Source: an uncultured Anaerococcus sp. (GTDB lineage Bacteria; Bacillota; Clostridia; Tissierellales; Peptoniphilaceae). Taken from it: DNA of 64,000 nt. Positions 53,514 to 63,182 of the stretch are shown here, piece after piece. Under the pieces are notes generated by a model. It was given only the letters and a program-made list of their open reading frames with translations, was not told where the DNA came from and made no database searches. The position numbers and the translations under genes are program-made. Positions within the stretch are counted from its first letter, which is position 1. Each line of letters starts with the position of its first letter. The DNA lies in the NCBI GenBank assembly GCA_943914475.1, contig CALUCE010000003.1, forward strand, positions 67,228 through 131,227, written 5' to 3'.

Positions 53514-55272
53514 AGCTATAAAGTTCAGCCTGACTAGAAAACATCTTCTTGTAAAGTCCATCTTCTTTCATAAGATCTTGGTGGTTGCCATTTTCTATAA
53601 TGTGTCCATTTTCACAAACTATAATCCTATCAGCATACTTGGTTGAGGAAAGTCTGTGGGATATAAAAAGAGAAGTTTGACCTCTTGAAATTTTAAGCAT
53701 ATTTTCAAAAATATCTTGCTCACTCCTAGGATCCAGGGCACTGGTAGGCTCATCCATTATATAAAACTTTCCTCCATGAACCATAGAACGAGCCAGGGCA
53801 AGCTTTTGCCCTATACCTCCAGATGGTTCAATTCCTTCCTTGTCAAAAAGAGTTGTTATATATGTATCTAGGGATTTGGGAGTATTTTTGACCCAATCAT
53901 AAATCTCTAGAAGTTTTAAACTCTCAATAATAGACTCCCTTTCACCACTGTTTATATTTTCAGATCTTTTGCCTGTAATATTTTCGCTTATTCTAAAAGG
54001 AAATAGCCTAAAATCTTGGAATGTGGGTGACAAAATTTCATAGTAATCACTTGTTTTTATATCATCTATGTTAACTCCATTTATAAGGATTTCTCCCATG
54101 CTTGGCTCATAAAATTTACACAAAAGCTTAACAATAGTGGACTTTCCCGCACCATTTTTTCCTACCAAAGCAACAGTTTCTCCATTTTCTATGCTAAAGC
54201 AACAGTCTTTCAAGATATAATTCTCACTTTTTGGATACTTAAAATACACATGTCTAAACTCTACCTTTATAGATGATTGATTGATTTTCTTATACTCCGT
54301 ATATTTGTCAAATCTCTCTTCTAAATTCATAAAATCAAAATATGCATATAGTTTTTCATTAGTAGCTATAATTGTGGCATAATTTTTTTGAAGCAAATTT
54401 ATAGTATTGATAAGCTGAATTATAGAGTTAAAATAAAGGGTAAAATCTCCTAAACTTATGGTCTTTTCTACCATTCTTTTGGTTAAATAAACCAAGGCTC
54501 CAACTATACCAATATTTGACGTTAGGTTCATAGCCCCTGTATACAAGCCATTTTTATTAAAATAAACAGTAGATCTTTGAGCCATAGAGTCCATATAGGC
54601 CTTTGACTTTTCAAGAATCATCTCTTCTCCTTCATAAATCTTAAGATCCTTGGAGTATTTAAAGTCTTGAGAAAAATCAGCAAAATACCTATACACTCTA
54701 AGGTCAGGAATATCAGTTTTTTGCCTCCAAAGTTCATTTTCCTTTAAAAGTTTTACAAAAATCCTATTAATAAGTATTATTGCAAGTCCTATAAGTGGAA
54801 GAAAAATATTAAGCCTTACTAGCACAAATATAGAAATAAGTCCTGTTATAATACTTGATGTAACTGCATAAAGTACTTCGTAGAGACCATATATATCAAA
54901 AACGGCATCATGGGCAGCCTCCAACTTATCTTGGACAACTTTACTATCACTATCTTCTATAGGAAGAGCCATAGATTTCTCACTTAGCTCAAAAAGAAGC
55001 TTGTCAGTCATAGACTCAAATACCAAGGTAAAGTAGTTGTCATGATATTCTCTCAACAATATAGTTAAGGTATTGGCAATAAGAACCAAGGCTAAGATTA
55101 GGCCTATAAAAGAAATATTTTGATCATTTTGATAGGCTTCTATGACAAGCTTTGGCGCAAAGATATTTATCACAGGAAGTACGCCTAGTATTAGTGAAAA
55201 TATGCAAATTTTAAGAGAGAAATGTGAAAAATCTTGATCAATTCTTCTAAAAAGTTTTACTATGTTTTTCAT
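53512..55272 (-). CDS. ABC exporter half-transporter (subunit B)
   Basis: 586 aa. Six membrane helices (about 1-300) fused to an ABC domain (about 340-586): Walker A GKNGAGKST, Q-loop TFQDF, signature PSGGIGQKLALAR (not LSGGQ), Walker B FYIMDEPTSALD and H-loop ISHRL. Overlaps the preceding half-transporter by four bases, so the two form a heterodimer. Substrate unknown; drugs, peptides or lipids are possible. Confidence 0.88.
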   Translation of the reverse strand: MKNIVKLFRRIDQDFSHFSLKICIFSLILGVLPVINIFAPKLVIEAYQNDQNISFIGLILALVLIANTLTILLREYHDNYFTLVFESMTDKLLFELSEKSMALPIEDSDSKVVQDKLEAAHDAVFDIYGLYEVLYAVTSSIITGLISIFVLVRLNIFLPLIGLAIILINRIFVKLLKENELWRQKTDIPDLRVYRYFADFSQDFKYSKDLKIYEGEEMILEKSKAYMDSMAQRSTVYFNKNGLYTGAMNLTSNIGIVGALVYLTKRMVEKTISLGDFTLYFNSIIQLINTINLLQKNYATIIATNEKLYAYFDFMNLEERFDKYTEYKKINQSSIKVEFRHVYFKYPKSENYILKDCCFSIENGETVALVGKNGAGKSTIVKLLCKFYEPSMGEILINGVNIDDIKTSDYYEILSPTFQDFRLFPFRISENITGKRSENINSGERESIIESLKLLEIYDWVKNTPKSLDTYITTLFDKEGIEPSGGIGQKLALARSMVHGGKFYIMDEPTSALDPRSEQDIFENMLKISRGQTSLFISHRLSSTKYADRIIVCENGHIIENGNHQDLMKEDGLYKKMFSSQAELYS

Positions 55273-57026
55273 ATCTCCTCCCTGTAATTTTTTGCCTGGA
55301 TGTTATATAGTTCTCTGTATTCTTCATTTGTTCTCATAAGATTGTCATGACTATCATTTCCTATAATCCGACCATCTTTTAAAAAGACAACCTTATCGCA
55401 AAACTTAGTTGAAGCAAGCCTATGTGAGATAAATAGTGATGACTTATCCTTTGCTAACTTATCATAAAGCATATACAGTTCTCTTTCTGCCAAGGCGTCA
55501 AGCTGGGCTGTAGGCTCATCTAGGACTAAAATTTTAGAACTTTCCTTATTTAAAGCACGAGCCAAAAATACTCTTTGTTTTTGACCACCCGATAAATCTA
55601 CACCACTTTGGTCTAAGGTTCTTAGCAAATATTGATCTTCGCCCTTTTTGTATTTCTTTATAATCTCATCAAGCTTGGTCTTTTTATAAATCTCGGTAAG
55701 ATCTTTATCCTTGGTGTCCAAAGTTATATTTTCCTTAATAGAAAATGGTAGAAGTAAGGAATCTTGGAATATAGCTCCAACAAGCTTCCTATAAGATTTA
55801 CCAAAATCTTCTATATTCTTACCATTTAATAAGATTTGACCAGAACTTGGCTTATAAAGTCCACACAAAAGCAAGGCCAGGGTAGACTTTCCAGCCCCAT
55901 TTTCTCCAACCAAGGCTATAGACTGGCCATCCTCCATGATAAAGTTGACGTTTTTAAGTACAACTTTTTCAGATGTTGGATATGTAAAAGATACGTTTTT
56001 AAATTCTATAGTGCACTCATCCAAATCTTCTAGTGGATAAACTTCATCTTTTATTTCTTTATTTTTATCATCTTTTAATATTCCAAAGAAATACTTAAAA
56101 GAAGCAAAAGAATTTCTGAAGTTTGATACCTGCCATTTGATTTGATCTCCGAAATTAATAAAGGCAAAAATAGCAGTAAAAAACATAAAGAAATCACCCA
56201 TATCAATTTCTTTCATAAGTATGGATTTTACTAACCAATAAAATATACAAGCATCTCTAAGAAGACTCACTAGCTGACCAAGGGTAAGAATCCTCATCCC
56301 TTTCTTATTAATATCTCTATAAGCATTGATTCTTTCCTTATTTTTATCCATATAATATGATCTAAATAAGGATATAAAATCGTATACCAAAATGTCTTGC
56401 TTAGATTCAGGATTTCTTAGACCGTAGTTAAGTTTTGCGAAAATATTCCAATTGTTAGATTGTTCTTCATAATAGACATGGTAGAGGCCAGTCATATTGT
56501 AGGTTAATTTAAAAGAAATAAGTGTAGTAATTAAAATTAGACTTAAAAGTCTGGGCCCCATAAGAGAAAAAATCCAAACAAAACCACTCAGAGAAAAGAT
56601 TATTCCAACAACGCCAGGAAGATTCATCATTATACCGCCAGCTCCAGTAAAAGGATTCTCGCAAGCCTTTTTAGCATTATTAATCTTTTCTATTTCTTCC
56701 TTATCTTTTTGCTTATCATAGTCTAGATATAAGGAATAGGCCGTTACCATCCTTAGAAACCTATATCTTATCTTGTTCATCCTCATCCTGTAATTATTCA
56801 TAATAAATGAATCAAAGAAAGAAACCAGAGACGAGAAAATAATTAGGACTATAAAAAAGATCAGAAAAGAAGAAAGAGGCTTATCTGCATTTTTTAGTAT
56901 GTAAGCTGGTGAAAGTATCCATACAAAAGGACTTAGTCCTATAAATATTCCATAAAGGCCAATCAACACAAACATAAAGGGCTGATATTTTGCCATCAAT
57001 TTAAATAAAAATTTCAACTCTTTCAT
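55269..57026 (-). CDS. ABC exporter half-transporter (subunit A)
   Basis: 585 aa with the same architecture as subunit B. Walker A GENGAGKST, Q-loop IFQDS, signature LSGGQKQRVFLARAL, Walker B LVLDEPTAQLDA and H-loop ISHRL. The consensus signature contrasts with PSGGI in the partner, as in asymmetric heterodimers. GAGAGG site; transcribed from a promoter about 105 bp upstream. Confidence 0.88.
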   Translation of the reverse strand: MKELKFLFKLMAKYQPFMFVLIGLYGIFIGLSPFVWILSPAYILKNADKPLSSFLIFFIVLIIFSSLVSFFDSFIMNNYRMRMNKIRYRFLRMVTAYSLYLDYDKQKDKEEIEKINNAKKACENPFTGAGGIMMNLPGVVGIIFSLSGFVWIFSLMGPRLLSLILITTLISFKLTYNMTGLYHVYYEEQSNNWNIFAKLNYGLRNPESKQDILVYDFISLFRSYYMDKNKERINAYRDINKKGMRILTLGQLVSLLRDACIFYWLVKSILMKEIDMGDFFMFFTAIFAFINFGDQIKWQVSNFRNSFASFKYFFGILKDDKNKEIKDEVYPLEDLDECTIEFKNVSFTYPTSEKVVLKNVNFIMEDGQSIALVGENGAGKSTLALLLCGLYKPSSGQILLNGKNIEDFGKSYRKLVGAIFQDSLLLPFSIKENITLDTKDKDLTEIYKKTKLDEIIKKYKKGEDQYLLRTLDQSGVDLSGGQKQRVFLARALNKESSKILVLDEPTAQLDALAERELYMLYDKLAKDKSSLFISHRLASTKFCDKVVFLKDGRIIGNDSHDNLMRTNEEYRELYNIQAKNYREEI

Positions 57027-57129
57027 AAGTCACATCCTCTCTGATTTAAGTAAAAATCAAAAGTAATTCATTTTTTAACAAAACAAATTTAAATAATTTT
57101 AAATATTTTATAAATTTCACTTATTTTTA

Positions 57130-57157
57130 ATTATATCCCTTATAAATAATTTGTAAA
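57130..57157 (-). promoter_or_regulatory. promoter of the ABC exporter pair
   Basis: On the minus strand TTTACA (57157-57152), a 16-bp spacer and TATAAT (57135-57130). The leader is about 97 nt, very AT-rich. Confidence 0.62.
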
Positions 57158-57183
57158 GTTTATTTTAATTTATAAAATACCTC

Positions 57184-57212
57184 TTGTGTTTTTTATAAAT
57201 CTATGGTACTAT
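57184..57212 (+). promoter_or_regulatory. glpF promoter
   Basis: TTGTGT (57184-57189), a 17-bp spacer and TACTAT (57207-57212). Leader of about 130 nt. Confidence 0.55.
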
Positions 57213-57219
57213 ATCAATA

Positions 57220-57347
57220 TAAAAGGTTTTCACATGCATATATATCCAAGGAGCGAGCGATAAGATTTATACTTTTGCTTGCTCTTTGCGCTTTTATGGA
57301 GGTAAAAGCCTTAGAAAAGTTCAGCATTACAATGAAAGGAGAATATT
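57220..57347 (+). promoter_or_regulatory. structured 5' leader of glpF
   Basis: Two hairpins in the leader: GAGCGAGC (57251-57258) with GCTTGCTC (57277-57284), and a perfect GCTTTTA (57290-57296) with TAAAAGC (57303-57309) around the loop TGGAGG. Neither has a U-tract. The coding site is a separate AAAGGAG before the ATG. The rest of the 57027-57347 gap is AT-rich with the two divergent promoters and no gene. Confidence 0.45.
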
Positions 57348-58064
57348 ATGAGAGATATTATCATGGGTGAATTTTTCGGTACAATGTTACTAATCATCTT
57401 AGGAGATGGTGTTGTTGCAAACGTATTACTAAACAAGAGTGGACAACAAGGAGCTGGTCCAGTACAAATCACCATAGCATGGGGTCTTGCAGTTCTAATG
57501 CCTGCAACAATGTTCGGTGCTTTGACAGGTGCTCACTTTAACCCTGCCCTAACCATAGCCCTAGCCTTTAACGGAGCTATTGGATGGAATGTAGTTCCTA
57601 CCTACATTATTTCACAAATTTTAGGAGCAATGGTTGGTGCCTTTATAGTCTTTGCCTTATTCAAAGATCATATGGACGCAACTAGTGATGACCCTGAAAC
57701 AGTAAGAGCTTGCTTCTGTACAGCACCAAGTATCCCAAATACTAGTAGAAACTTACTTTCAGAAATCGTTGGTACATTCTTACTTGTAGCATTTATTTTA
57801 GGCTTTGCCAATGTAGACGGTGCAGCAGCAACCGGTGTTGACAAACTTTACGTATTCGGAATAATCGTATCAATCGGTATGTCTTTAGGTGGACTAACAG
57901 GTTACGCTATCAACCCTGCCAGAGACCTTGGACCAAGAATCGCTTACGCTATTCTACCAATCAAAAACAAAACAGACGCTAACTGGGGATATGGTTGGAT
58001 TCCTGTTGTTGGACCAATCATTGGTGGTATCATAGCTGTTTTATTCTTTAACTTTGTATTCTAA
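57348..58064 (+). CDS. glpF: glycerol facilitator (aquaglyceroporin)
   Basis: 238 aa, six helices. The two pore motifs are NPA (65-67) and NPARD (189-193). The Asp after NPAR marks glycerol-conducting members. It lets glycerol, and possibly dihydroxyacetone or water, enter the cell. 57 bp before the GlpO-like gene, so cotranscribed. Confidence 0.93.
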   Translation: MRDIIMGEFFGTMLLIILGDGVVANVLLNKSGQQGAGPVQITIAWGLAVLMPATMFGALTGAHFNPALTIALAFNGAIGWNVVPTYIISQILGAMVGAFIVFALFKDHMDATSDDPETVRACFCTAPSIPNTSRNLLSEIVGTFLLVAFILGFANVDGAAATGVDKLYVFGIIVSIGMSLGGLTGYAINPARDLGPRIAYAILPIKNKTDANWGYGWIPVVGPIIGGIIAVLFFNFVF

Positions 58065-58121
58065 AAAAGAAAATATATTATTGGAATTTTACTAGGAAAC
58101 CTTTAGAAAAGAGTTGATTTA

Positions 58122-59597
58122 ATGTACGATGTATTAATTATAGGCGCTGGTGTAACAGGCGCTTCAGCAGCAAGAAGATTATCAAGATATAAACTAGATA
58201 TAGCCATTCTGGAGATGGAAGACGATGTATCCATGGGTGCCAGTAAGGCAAATTCAGCCATTATCCATGGGGGCTATGCAGAAAGTCATGACGAGCTTCG
58301 TGGAAGAATTTGTTATCCAGGAAGACTTCAATTTGACAAGCTTGATGAAGAGTTGAATTTTGGATTTTTGAAAAATGGATCTATAGTTATAGCCTTTGAT
58401 GAAGAGGACAAAAAGTCCCTAGACAAACTACACCAACAAGGTTTAGAAAACGGCCTTGATGATATGGAAATCCTAGACCAAGAACAACTTAGAGAGCTTG
58501 AACCAAATATTTCTGACGATGCCGTAGCAGCCCTCTATTGCAAGGGCGCAGGAGTATGCTCCCCTTATGAATATGTAATAGCCTTGGTAGAAAATGCTGT
58601 TGACAATGGAGCCGAACTTTTCCTAAAAACTAAGGTTAATGGAATCGAGAAAAAGGATGATCACTTCATAGTAAGAAGCGAAGATGGCAAAGAATTTGAG
58701 GCAAAATACATTGTAAATGCTTCCGGACTGGAAGGAGCCAATGTATCAAAACTTATAACTGAAACAAACTTTGACATTCATCCAAGAAGTGGTGAATACC
58801 TCCTTATGCAAAAGGGAACCGGATCAAGACTAAATACAGTTGTTTTCCAAACCCCAACTCCAAAATCAAAGGGTATCTTGGTAACTAGAACCTACCACAA
58901 CAACCTACTTTTGGGACCAGACGCTATAGACGAATACGAAGTAGATGCTGATACCCATCTTGACAGATTGAAAGTTATCTATGACGATGCTTTAAAATCT
59001 GTAAAAGATGACGTTATAAATATAAATGAGTTTATCAGATCCTTCACAGGCCTAAGACCTGCAGCCTCCACTGGAGATTTCATCATAGAAAATACTAATG
59101 TGGATGGATTTATAAATGCAGTAGGTATCCAATCTCCAGGTATAACCTCATCTCCAGCAATAGCAGAAATGGTTGAGGGAATCCTTAAAGATTGTGGACT
59201 TGAACTAATCGATGACGAAACTTATGATCCATACAGAAGACCTATCATAAAATACAAGGACTTAGAAGATTTTAACAAGGTAAAAGATAAAATCGACTAC
59301 GAATTTGGAAATCCTGAAAGATTAGTATGTAGGTGTGAACAAGTTTCAGAAAAAACCATAAGAGATGCCATGAATAGGTCTATCCCTTGTGAAACAGTCG
59401 ATGCAGTCAAAAGAAGAACCAGGGCAGGCATGGGCTTTTGTCAAGGAACCTTCTGTAGGCCAAGAGTCATAGAAGTAATGGAAGATGAGCTTGGAAGAAA
59501 ACTAACAAGCGAAGAAACCGACATAGAACACTCCGGTATCAATAGAGTAGGCAAAAAAGACATCGTAGATTTTCTAAAAAACGGCAAAAAAGAATAA
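58122..59597 (+). CDS. GlpO/GlpA-like FAD-dependent oxidoreductase with [2Fe-2S] domain
   Basis: 491 aa. FAD-binding GAGVTGASAAR (7-17) and a DAO fold to about 360, then a BFD-like iron-sulfur domain with C403, C405, C440 and C445 (CRC...CQGTFC). Such proteins are glycerol 3-phosphate dehydrogenases or related 2-hydroxyacid oxidoreductases. In Clostridia they form an operon with a second flavoprotein and a DUF1667 protein, which are missing here. Beside glpF, a glycerol 3-phosphate role is likely. The glycerol kinase is not in the window. Confidence 0.85.
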   Translation: MYDVLIIGAGVTGASAARRLSRYKLDIAILEMEDDVSMGASKANSAIIHGGYAESHDELRGRICYPGRLQFDKLDEELNFGFLKNGSIVIAFDEEDKKSLDKLHQQGLENGLDDMEILDQEQLRELEPNISDDAVAALYCKGAGVCSPYEYVIALVENAVDNGAELFLKTKVNGIEKKDDHFIVRSEDGKEFEAKYIVNASGLEGANVSKLITETNFDIHPRSGEYLLMQKGTGSRLNTVVFQTPTPKSKGILVTRTYHNNLLLGPDAIDEYEVDADTHLDRLKVIYDDALKSVKDDVININEFIRSFTGLRPAASTGDFIIENTNVDGFINAVGIQSPGITSSPAIAEMVEGILKDCGLELIDDETYDPYRRPIIKYKDLEDFNKVKDKIDYEFGNPERLVCRCEQVSEKTIRDAMNRSIPCETVDAVKRRTRAGMGFCQGTFCRPRVIEVMEDELGRKLTSEETDIEHSGINRVGKKDIVDFLKNGKKE

Positions 59598-59602
59598 TTA
59601 AT

Positions 59603-59646
59603 AAAAAGGTATCTCAAAGACAAACTTGTCTTTTGGGATACCTTTT
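59603..59646. terminator. terminator after the GlpO-like gene
   Basis: AAAAGGTATC...AAAGACAA pairs with TTGTCTTT...GATACCTTTT. T-rich on the plus side; it also lies past the convergent ABC gene (stop at 59670). Confidence 0.88.
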
Positions 59647-59669
59647 ATAGTTTTAAAATTTTACAATTA

Positions 59670-60557
59670 TCATTTACTTTTTATAGTATCAAGATACAAA
59701 TCTTCCAAGGAAAATTCTTTTTTAATCAAATCTTTTATTACTACATCTTCTCTTATGATTTCTTCTAAGAATTTGTTTAAGAAATTTTTATCTATAATAA
59801 ATTCATAGTACTTGTCTTTAGTGTAGGCTAGCTTATTTTTCTTAAATATTTCCTCTAGCCTATTTTCATTTTCAACCTTCAATAGATACCTTGCCTTGGA
59901 TGATAGGTTATTAAGGTCTTTTATTTCACTGATTATCTGACCTTTTTCTAGAAAGATTATTCTTGATGCTAACTTTTCCATTTCTGCAAGTTGGTGGGAT
60001 GAGAATAATATGGCACAATCCTGGTTTTTTAAGTCTTTTAAAAGTTTTCTTAATTCTATAATCCCATCTGGATCAAGTCCATTGGTGGGCTCGTCTAGGA
60101 TTATTAGCCTTGGCTTATTCATCAATACCATGGCAAGCATAAGTCTTACCTTCATACCTGTAGAATAGGTCGAAACTTTCTTTTTTAGATTATCTCCAAG
60201 TCTTGTAAAATCTGCCATTTCATCAAGTCTATCTTTTGAGACGTTTTTCCAGTTTGCTATTAATTCTAGATTATCCTTTCCAGTCAAAGACTTATACAGG
60301 GCTGGCTCGTTTATGTTTACTCCTATATTCTCCAAGGCTTCTTTTCTCTGATTTTTTATATCATTTCCAAAGACAAAAACCTCTCCTGAGTCAGCATTCA
60401 TAAGCCCACAAATAATCTTCATTGCTGTTGACTTACCAGCACCATTTCTTCCCAAAAGTCCAAGTATCTCGCCTCGGTCTATGGAAAAGCTTACATCTTT
60501 TAATACTTCTTTTTTACCAAAAGTCTTTTTTATATTTTTTACTTCTAATGCTTTCAT
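59670..60557 (-). CDS. ABC transporter ATP-binding protein (BcrA/NatA-like)
   Basis: 295 aa from the ATG at 60557 (AGGTGG site); an in-frame GTG lies three codons upstream. Walker A GRNGAGKST, signature YSTGMKVRL, Walker B LIILDEPTNGLDPDG and H-loop SSHQ, with a C-terminal extension of about 85 residues. Typical of ABC-2 exporters for peptides or lantibiotic self-protection. Partner of the two large permeases at 60567-63182. Confidence 0.9.
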   Translation of the reverse strand: MKALEVKNIKKTFGKKEVLKDVSFSIDRGEILGLLGRNGAGKSTAMKIICGLMNADSGEVFVFGNDIKNQRKEALENIGVNINEPALYKSLTGKDNLELIANWKNVSKDRLDEMADFTRLGDNLKKKVSTYSTGMKVRLMLAMVLMNKPRLIILDEPTNGLDPDGIIELRKLLKDLKNQDCAILFSSHQLAEMEKLASRIIFLEKGQIISEIKDLNNLSSKARYLLKVENENRLEEIFKKNKLAYTKDKYYEFIIDKNFLNKFLEEIIREDVVIKDLIKKEFSLEDLYLDTIKSK

Positions 60558-60566
60558 CCTATCCAC

Positions 60567-61826
60567 CTACTGTCTTTTAAATATGTACTTTCCTAAATAG
60601 TATAAAACTAGAGACATAAGAACCATCACCAACAAGAAAGATCCATATCCGTATTCTATGACCTCATACTTATAAGGACCATCCATGATAAAACCATATA
60701 TTATATCTTTTACATTATAGTAGGAAAGTATATTATAAATACTTACCTCGGTACTTCTTATACTTATAAATATCATTAGTAGGATAAGTCCCAAGGTCAT
60801 TATGGTATTTTTGGTGAAAATATTAAAGAAATTTACCAAACTAAATGCCATAAAGATAAAGGTTAAGAAATATGGAAGAAGGTAAAGATTGTACCTTACT
60901 GCCCCAAAAACCATATGAATGTCCAAAAAGTTAAACTGGTTTACCTTATCTAAGCTTGTATTAAGAAATATATTTTCACTCATATACTTATTTACTATAA
61001 GGGGAGCATTGGCACCAAAACCATATTTTATCCCACTAAAGACTGACAAAATCAAAAGTGGAAGAAAGATTATAATAAGGCTAATAATAAATCTTGTAAA
61101 AAACCTCTCCCTATAGATCCTACTTCTCTCATAAGGAAGACTTAGAATTATCTTTCCTTCATTTTCTTCAAAATCTTGAGACCAGATGTTTGACCCTATC
61201 AGCAAAATTATTAGAAAAATCAAGCTTGCAGATAGAAAGTTTAAATTCAAAAAATCTTTAAATACATAGGCTCCATAGGGTTTATCCTTGGCAAAGTCTA
61301 TGTTATTTTCCTTAAGATAGGCTCTTTCAAGAACCCTATTTGACCAATCAAAGTCACCTTCCACCCCATAACCTTCTATGGGGATTTTCTTTTTATCAGA
61401 AATCATTTGGTCCATAAAATTCTCTTTTATAAACTTATCAGTATCTTCCCGATACTTAGCCAATTCTTTGGGATCATTTCTCCTATAAAAGGTCACAAAG
61501 GAATGCTTTGTCTTTAAATTTTCAAACTTTTCTTTTAAAGCTTCTTTCTCTTCTTTTTCTTTTTTTAGATTTTCCTTAAATTTCTCATCTTCTGTTTTAT
61601 TTATTCTTCCACTTAAATCATTGATCTGAGTGTTTAAGTAAATATCTATAGCCTTTAAGTTGGTATCCACATTTTGAAGATCTGTTTGCATCTTTTTATA
61701 ATAATTTTCATACTTAGGAAGGATGCTCTTATTATAGTAAAGAAGAGTCAAAACTATGGATAAAAGAATAGCCATAATTATTTTTACTTTTCCTATTAAT
61801 TTGATTTCATTTTTTATAAATTTCAT
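60567..61826 (-). CDS. ABC-2 type permease with large extracytoplasmic domain (second)
   Basis: 419 aa. One N-terminal helix (about 14-30), a large extracellular region of about 160 residues (about 31-190) with a strong coiled coil (many Lys/Glu), then five helices in the C-terminal half. The architecture is that of MacB-unrelated ABC-2 permeases with an inserted domain. Ten bp after the homologous gene at 61836. Confidence 0.8.
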   Translation of the reverse strand: MKFIKNEIKLIGKVKIIMAILLSIVLTLLYYNKSILPKYENYYKKMQTDLQNVDTNLKAIDIYLNTQINDLSGRINKTEDEKFKENLKKEKEEKEALKEKFENLKTKHSFVTFYRRNDPKELAKYREDTDKFIKENFMDQMISDKKKIPIEGYGVEGDFDWSNRVLERAYLKENNIDFAKDKPYGAYVFKDFLNLNFLSASLIFLIILLIGSNIWSQDFEENEGKIILSLPYERSRIYRERFFTRFIISLIIIFLPLLILSVFSGIKYGFGANAPLIVNKYMSENIFLNTSLDKVNQFNFLDIHMVFGAVRYNLYLLPYFLTFIFMAFSLVNFFNIFTKNTIMTLGLILLMIFISIRSTEVSIYNILSYYNVKDIIYGFIMDGPYKYEVIEYGYGSFLLVMVLMSLVLYYLGKYIFKRQ

Positions 61827-61835
61827 AGGATCCTC

Positions 61836-63182
61836 CTAGACCAAGTCTCTTCTAGAAAATATGTTTCTAGAAAGGATATTTACAAGACCTATAGCAAATA
61901 TGATTATCAAAAGTCCCAGCATATAGGAAACCTGAGTCCCTCCCATAGCTACAGCAAAACCCGATAGGTAGGAAAATATATTTAGCTTTCCATATAAAAA
62001 TCCTAAAAATCGTGATAAGACTGCGAAAAGTCCCACAAAAACAGCCACCATCAAGCTCTTATTAGTATCTTTTATCAAAAGACCTATCAAAAGACTTATA
62101 GATCCAAACAAGATAAGCTTTAGGCTATCAAAAGCAAAGGCCAAAAGGAAGACTTTCCATAACTCTACCAGGTCAAGATCATAATTTAGATAGGATAAAT
62201 CATCACCCATCTTTACTATAAGGGCCTTGGCAAGGCCAAAAGTTTCGTCTTCATAAAGTCCAACGTTCTTGTAAGTTGAAAAGCTGGTCAAAGCTTCTTT
62301 ATCTATGGGTATGACATTGTTTAAACCCTCAAATCCATATCTAAGCCCCATATAAAGAATGGATATAAGATCAGGCAGAAAATACAGGGTGAAAATTACC
62401 ACCATAAAAACTTTAAAATAATAAGTATATATGGCTTTCTTTTCAGTTGACCTAGTAGCCACCAGATCAAAGGTCTTTTCTTTCCTAGCAATCGTTAAAA
62501 TATAGACTAAAAGCAGGATTAGGACGGGAAGAAAGAAATCGTTTTTTACTTTACTTCTAAAATATGTCTTTCCTATATAGGTCCAAGGTGACTTTGTACT
62601 GTAGTCTATTTCTTTTATATTTTTATTTTTTAAATAAAAGTCTCTTTTAAGGGCAAAGGCATAGTTTAGGTAGATAGGCTGGTTGTATTCCTTCCTATAC
62701 TCTCCTGTTTTGTAGTAAATGCCCGATATTTCTTTTAAATCAAAATCTACAAAATCCTTGCCCAAGTTTTTATCAATATCATCCTTAAAAATCTCAAGAA
62801 CCGACTCTTCCTTGTCAGGGTTCCTATTAAGCTCTGCTTGGACAACATTTCTAACAAGGTCAGTATCCCTTATAGTGTCTTCGTGTTTGGAAAAAGAATC
62901 CAGATAATAATTTGCTTTATCATAAAGCCTTTGTTTGTTCCACTCAAGATACTCAAGGTGGGTAAGTCTCATCTTATCATTTTTATCAACCAAGAGTCTT
63001 TGCCTATCAATCTCTTCAGAATAATCAACATAGACTTTTTTCAAATCATAATAGGCCTCTTGGTTAGAATTGTTTGCTAGATCTTCTATCTCAATTATAT
63101 TAAGTATAGAAATAAATAAACTTGCTATAAATACAAAAATTACTATTTTATTTTTAAATATTGATTTTAGTTCTTTCTTCAT
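61836..63182 (-). CDS. ABC-2 type permease with large extracytoplasmic domain (first)
   Basis: 448 aa with the same layout: one helix (about 12-28), a large polar domain (about 30-210), then five or six helices. It overlaps the upstream exporter gene by 29 bp. Together with 60567 and 59670 it makes a complete exporter, probably for a hydrophobic or cationic peptide; substrate inferred from context only. Confidence 0.8.
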   Translation of the reverse strand: MKKELKSIFKNKIVIFVFIASLFISILNIIEIEDLANNSNQEAYYDLKKVYVDYSEEIDRQRLLVDKNDKMRLTHLEYLEWNKQRLYDKANYYLDSFSKHEDTIRDTDLVRNVVQAELNRNPDKEESVLEIFKDDIDKNLGKDFVDFDLKEISGIYYKTGEYRKEYNQPIYLNYAFALKRDFYLKNKNIKEIDYSTKSPWTYIGKTYFRSKVKNDFFLPVLILLLVYILTIARKEKTFDLVATRSTEKKAIYTYYFKVFMVVIFTLYFLPDLISILYMGLRYGFEGLNNVIPIDKEALTSFSTYKNVGLYEDETFGLAKALIVKMGDDLSYLNYDLDLVELWKVFLLAFAFDSLKLILFGSISLLIGLLIKDTNKSLMVAVFVGLFAVLSRFLGFLYGKLNIFSYLSGFAVAMGGTQVSYMLGLLIIIFAIGLVNILSRNIFSRRDLV

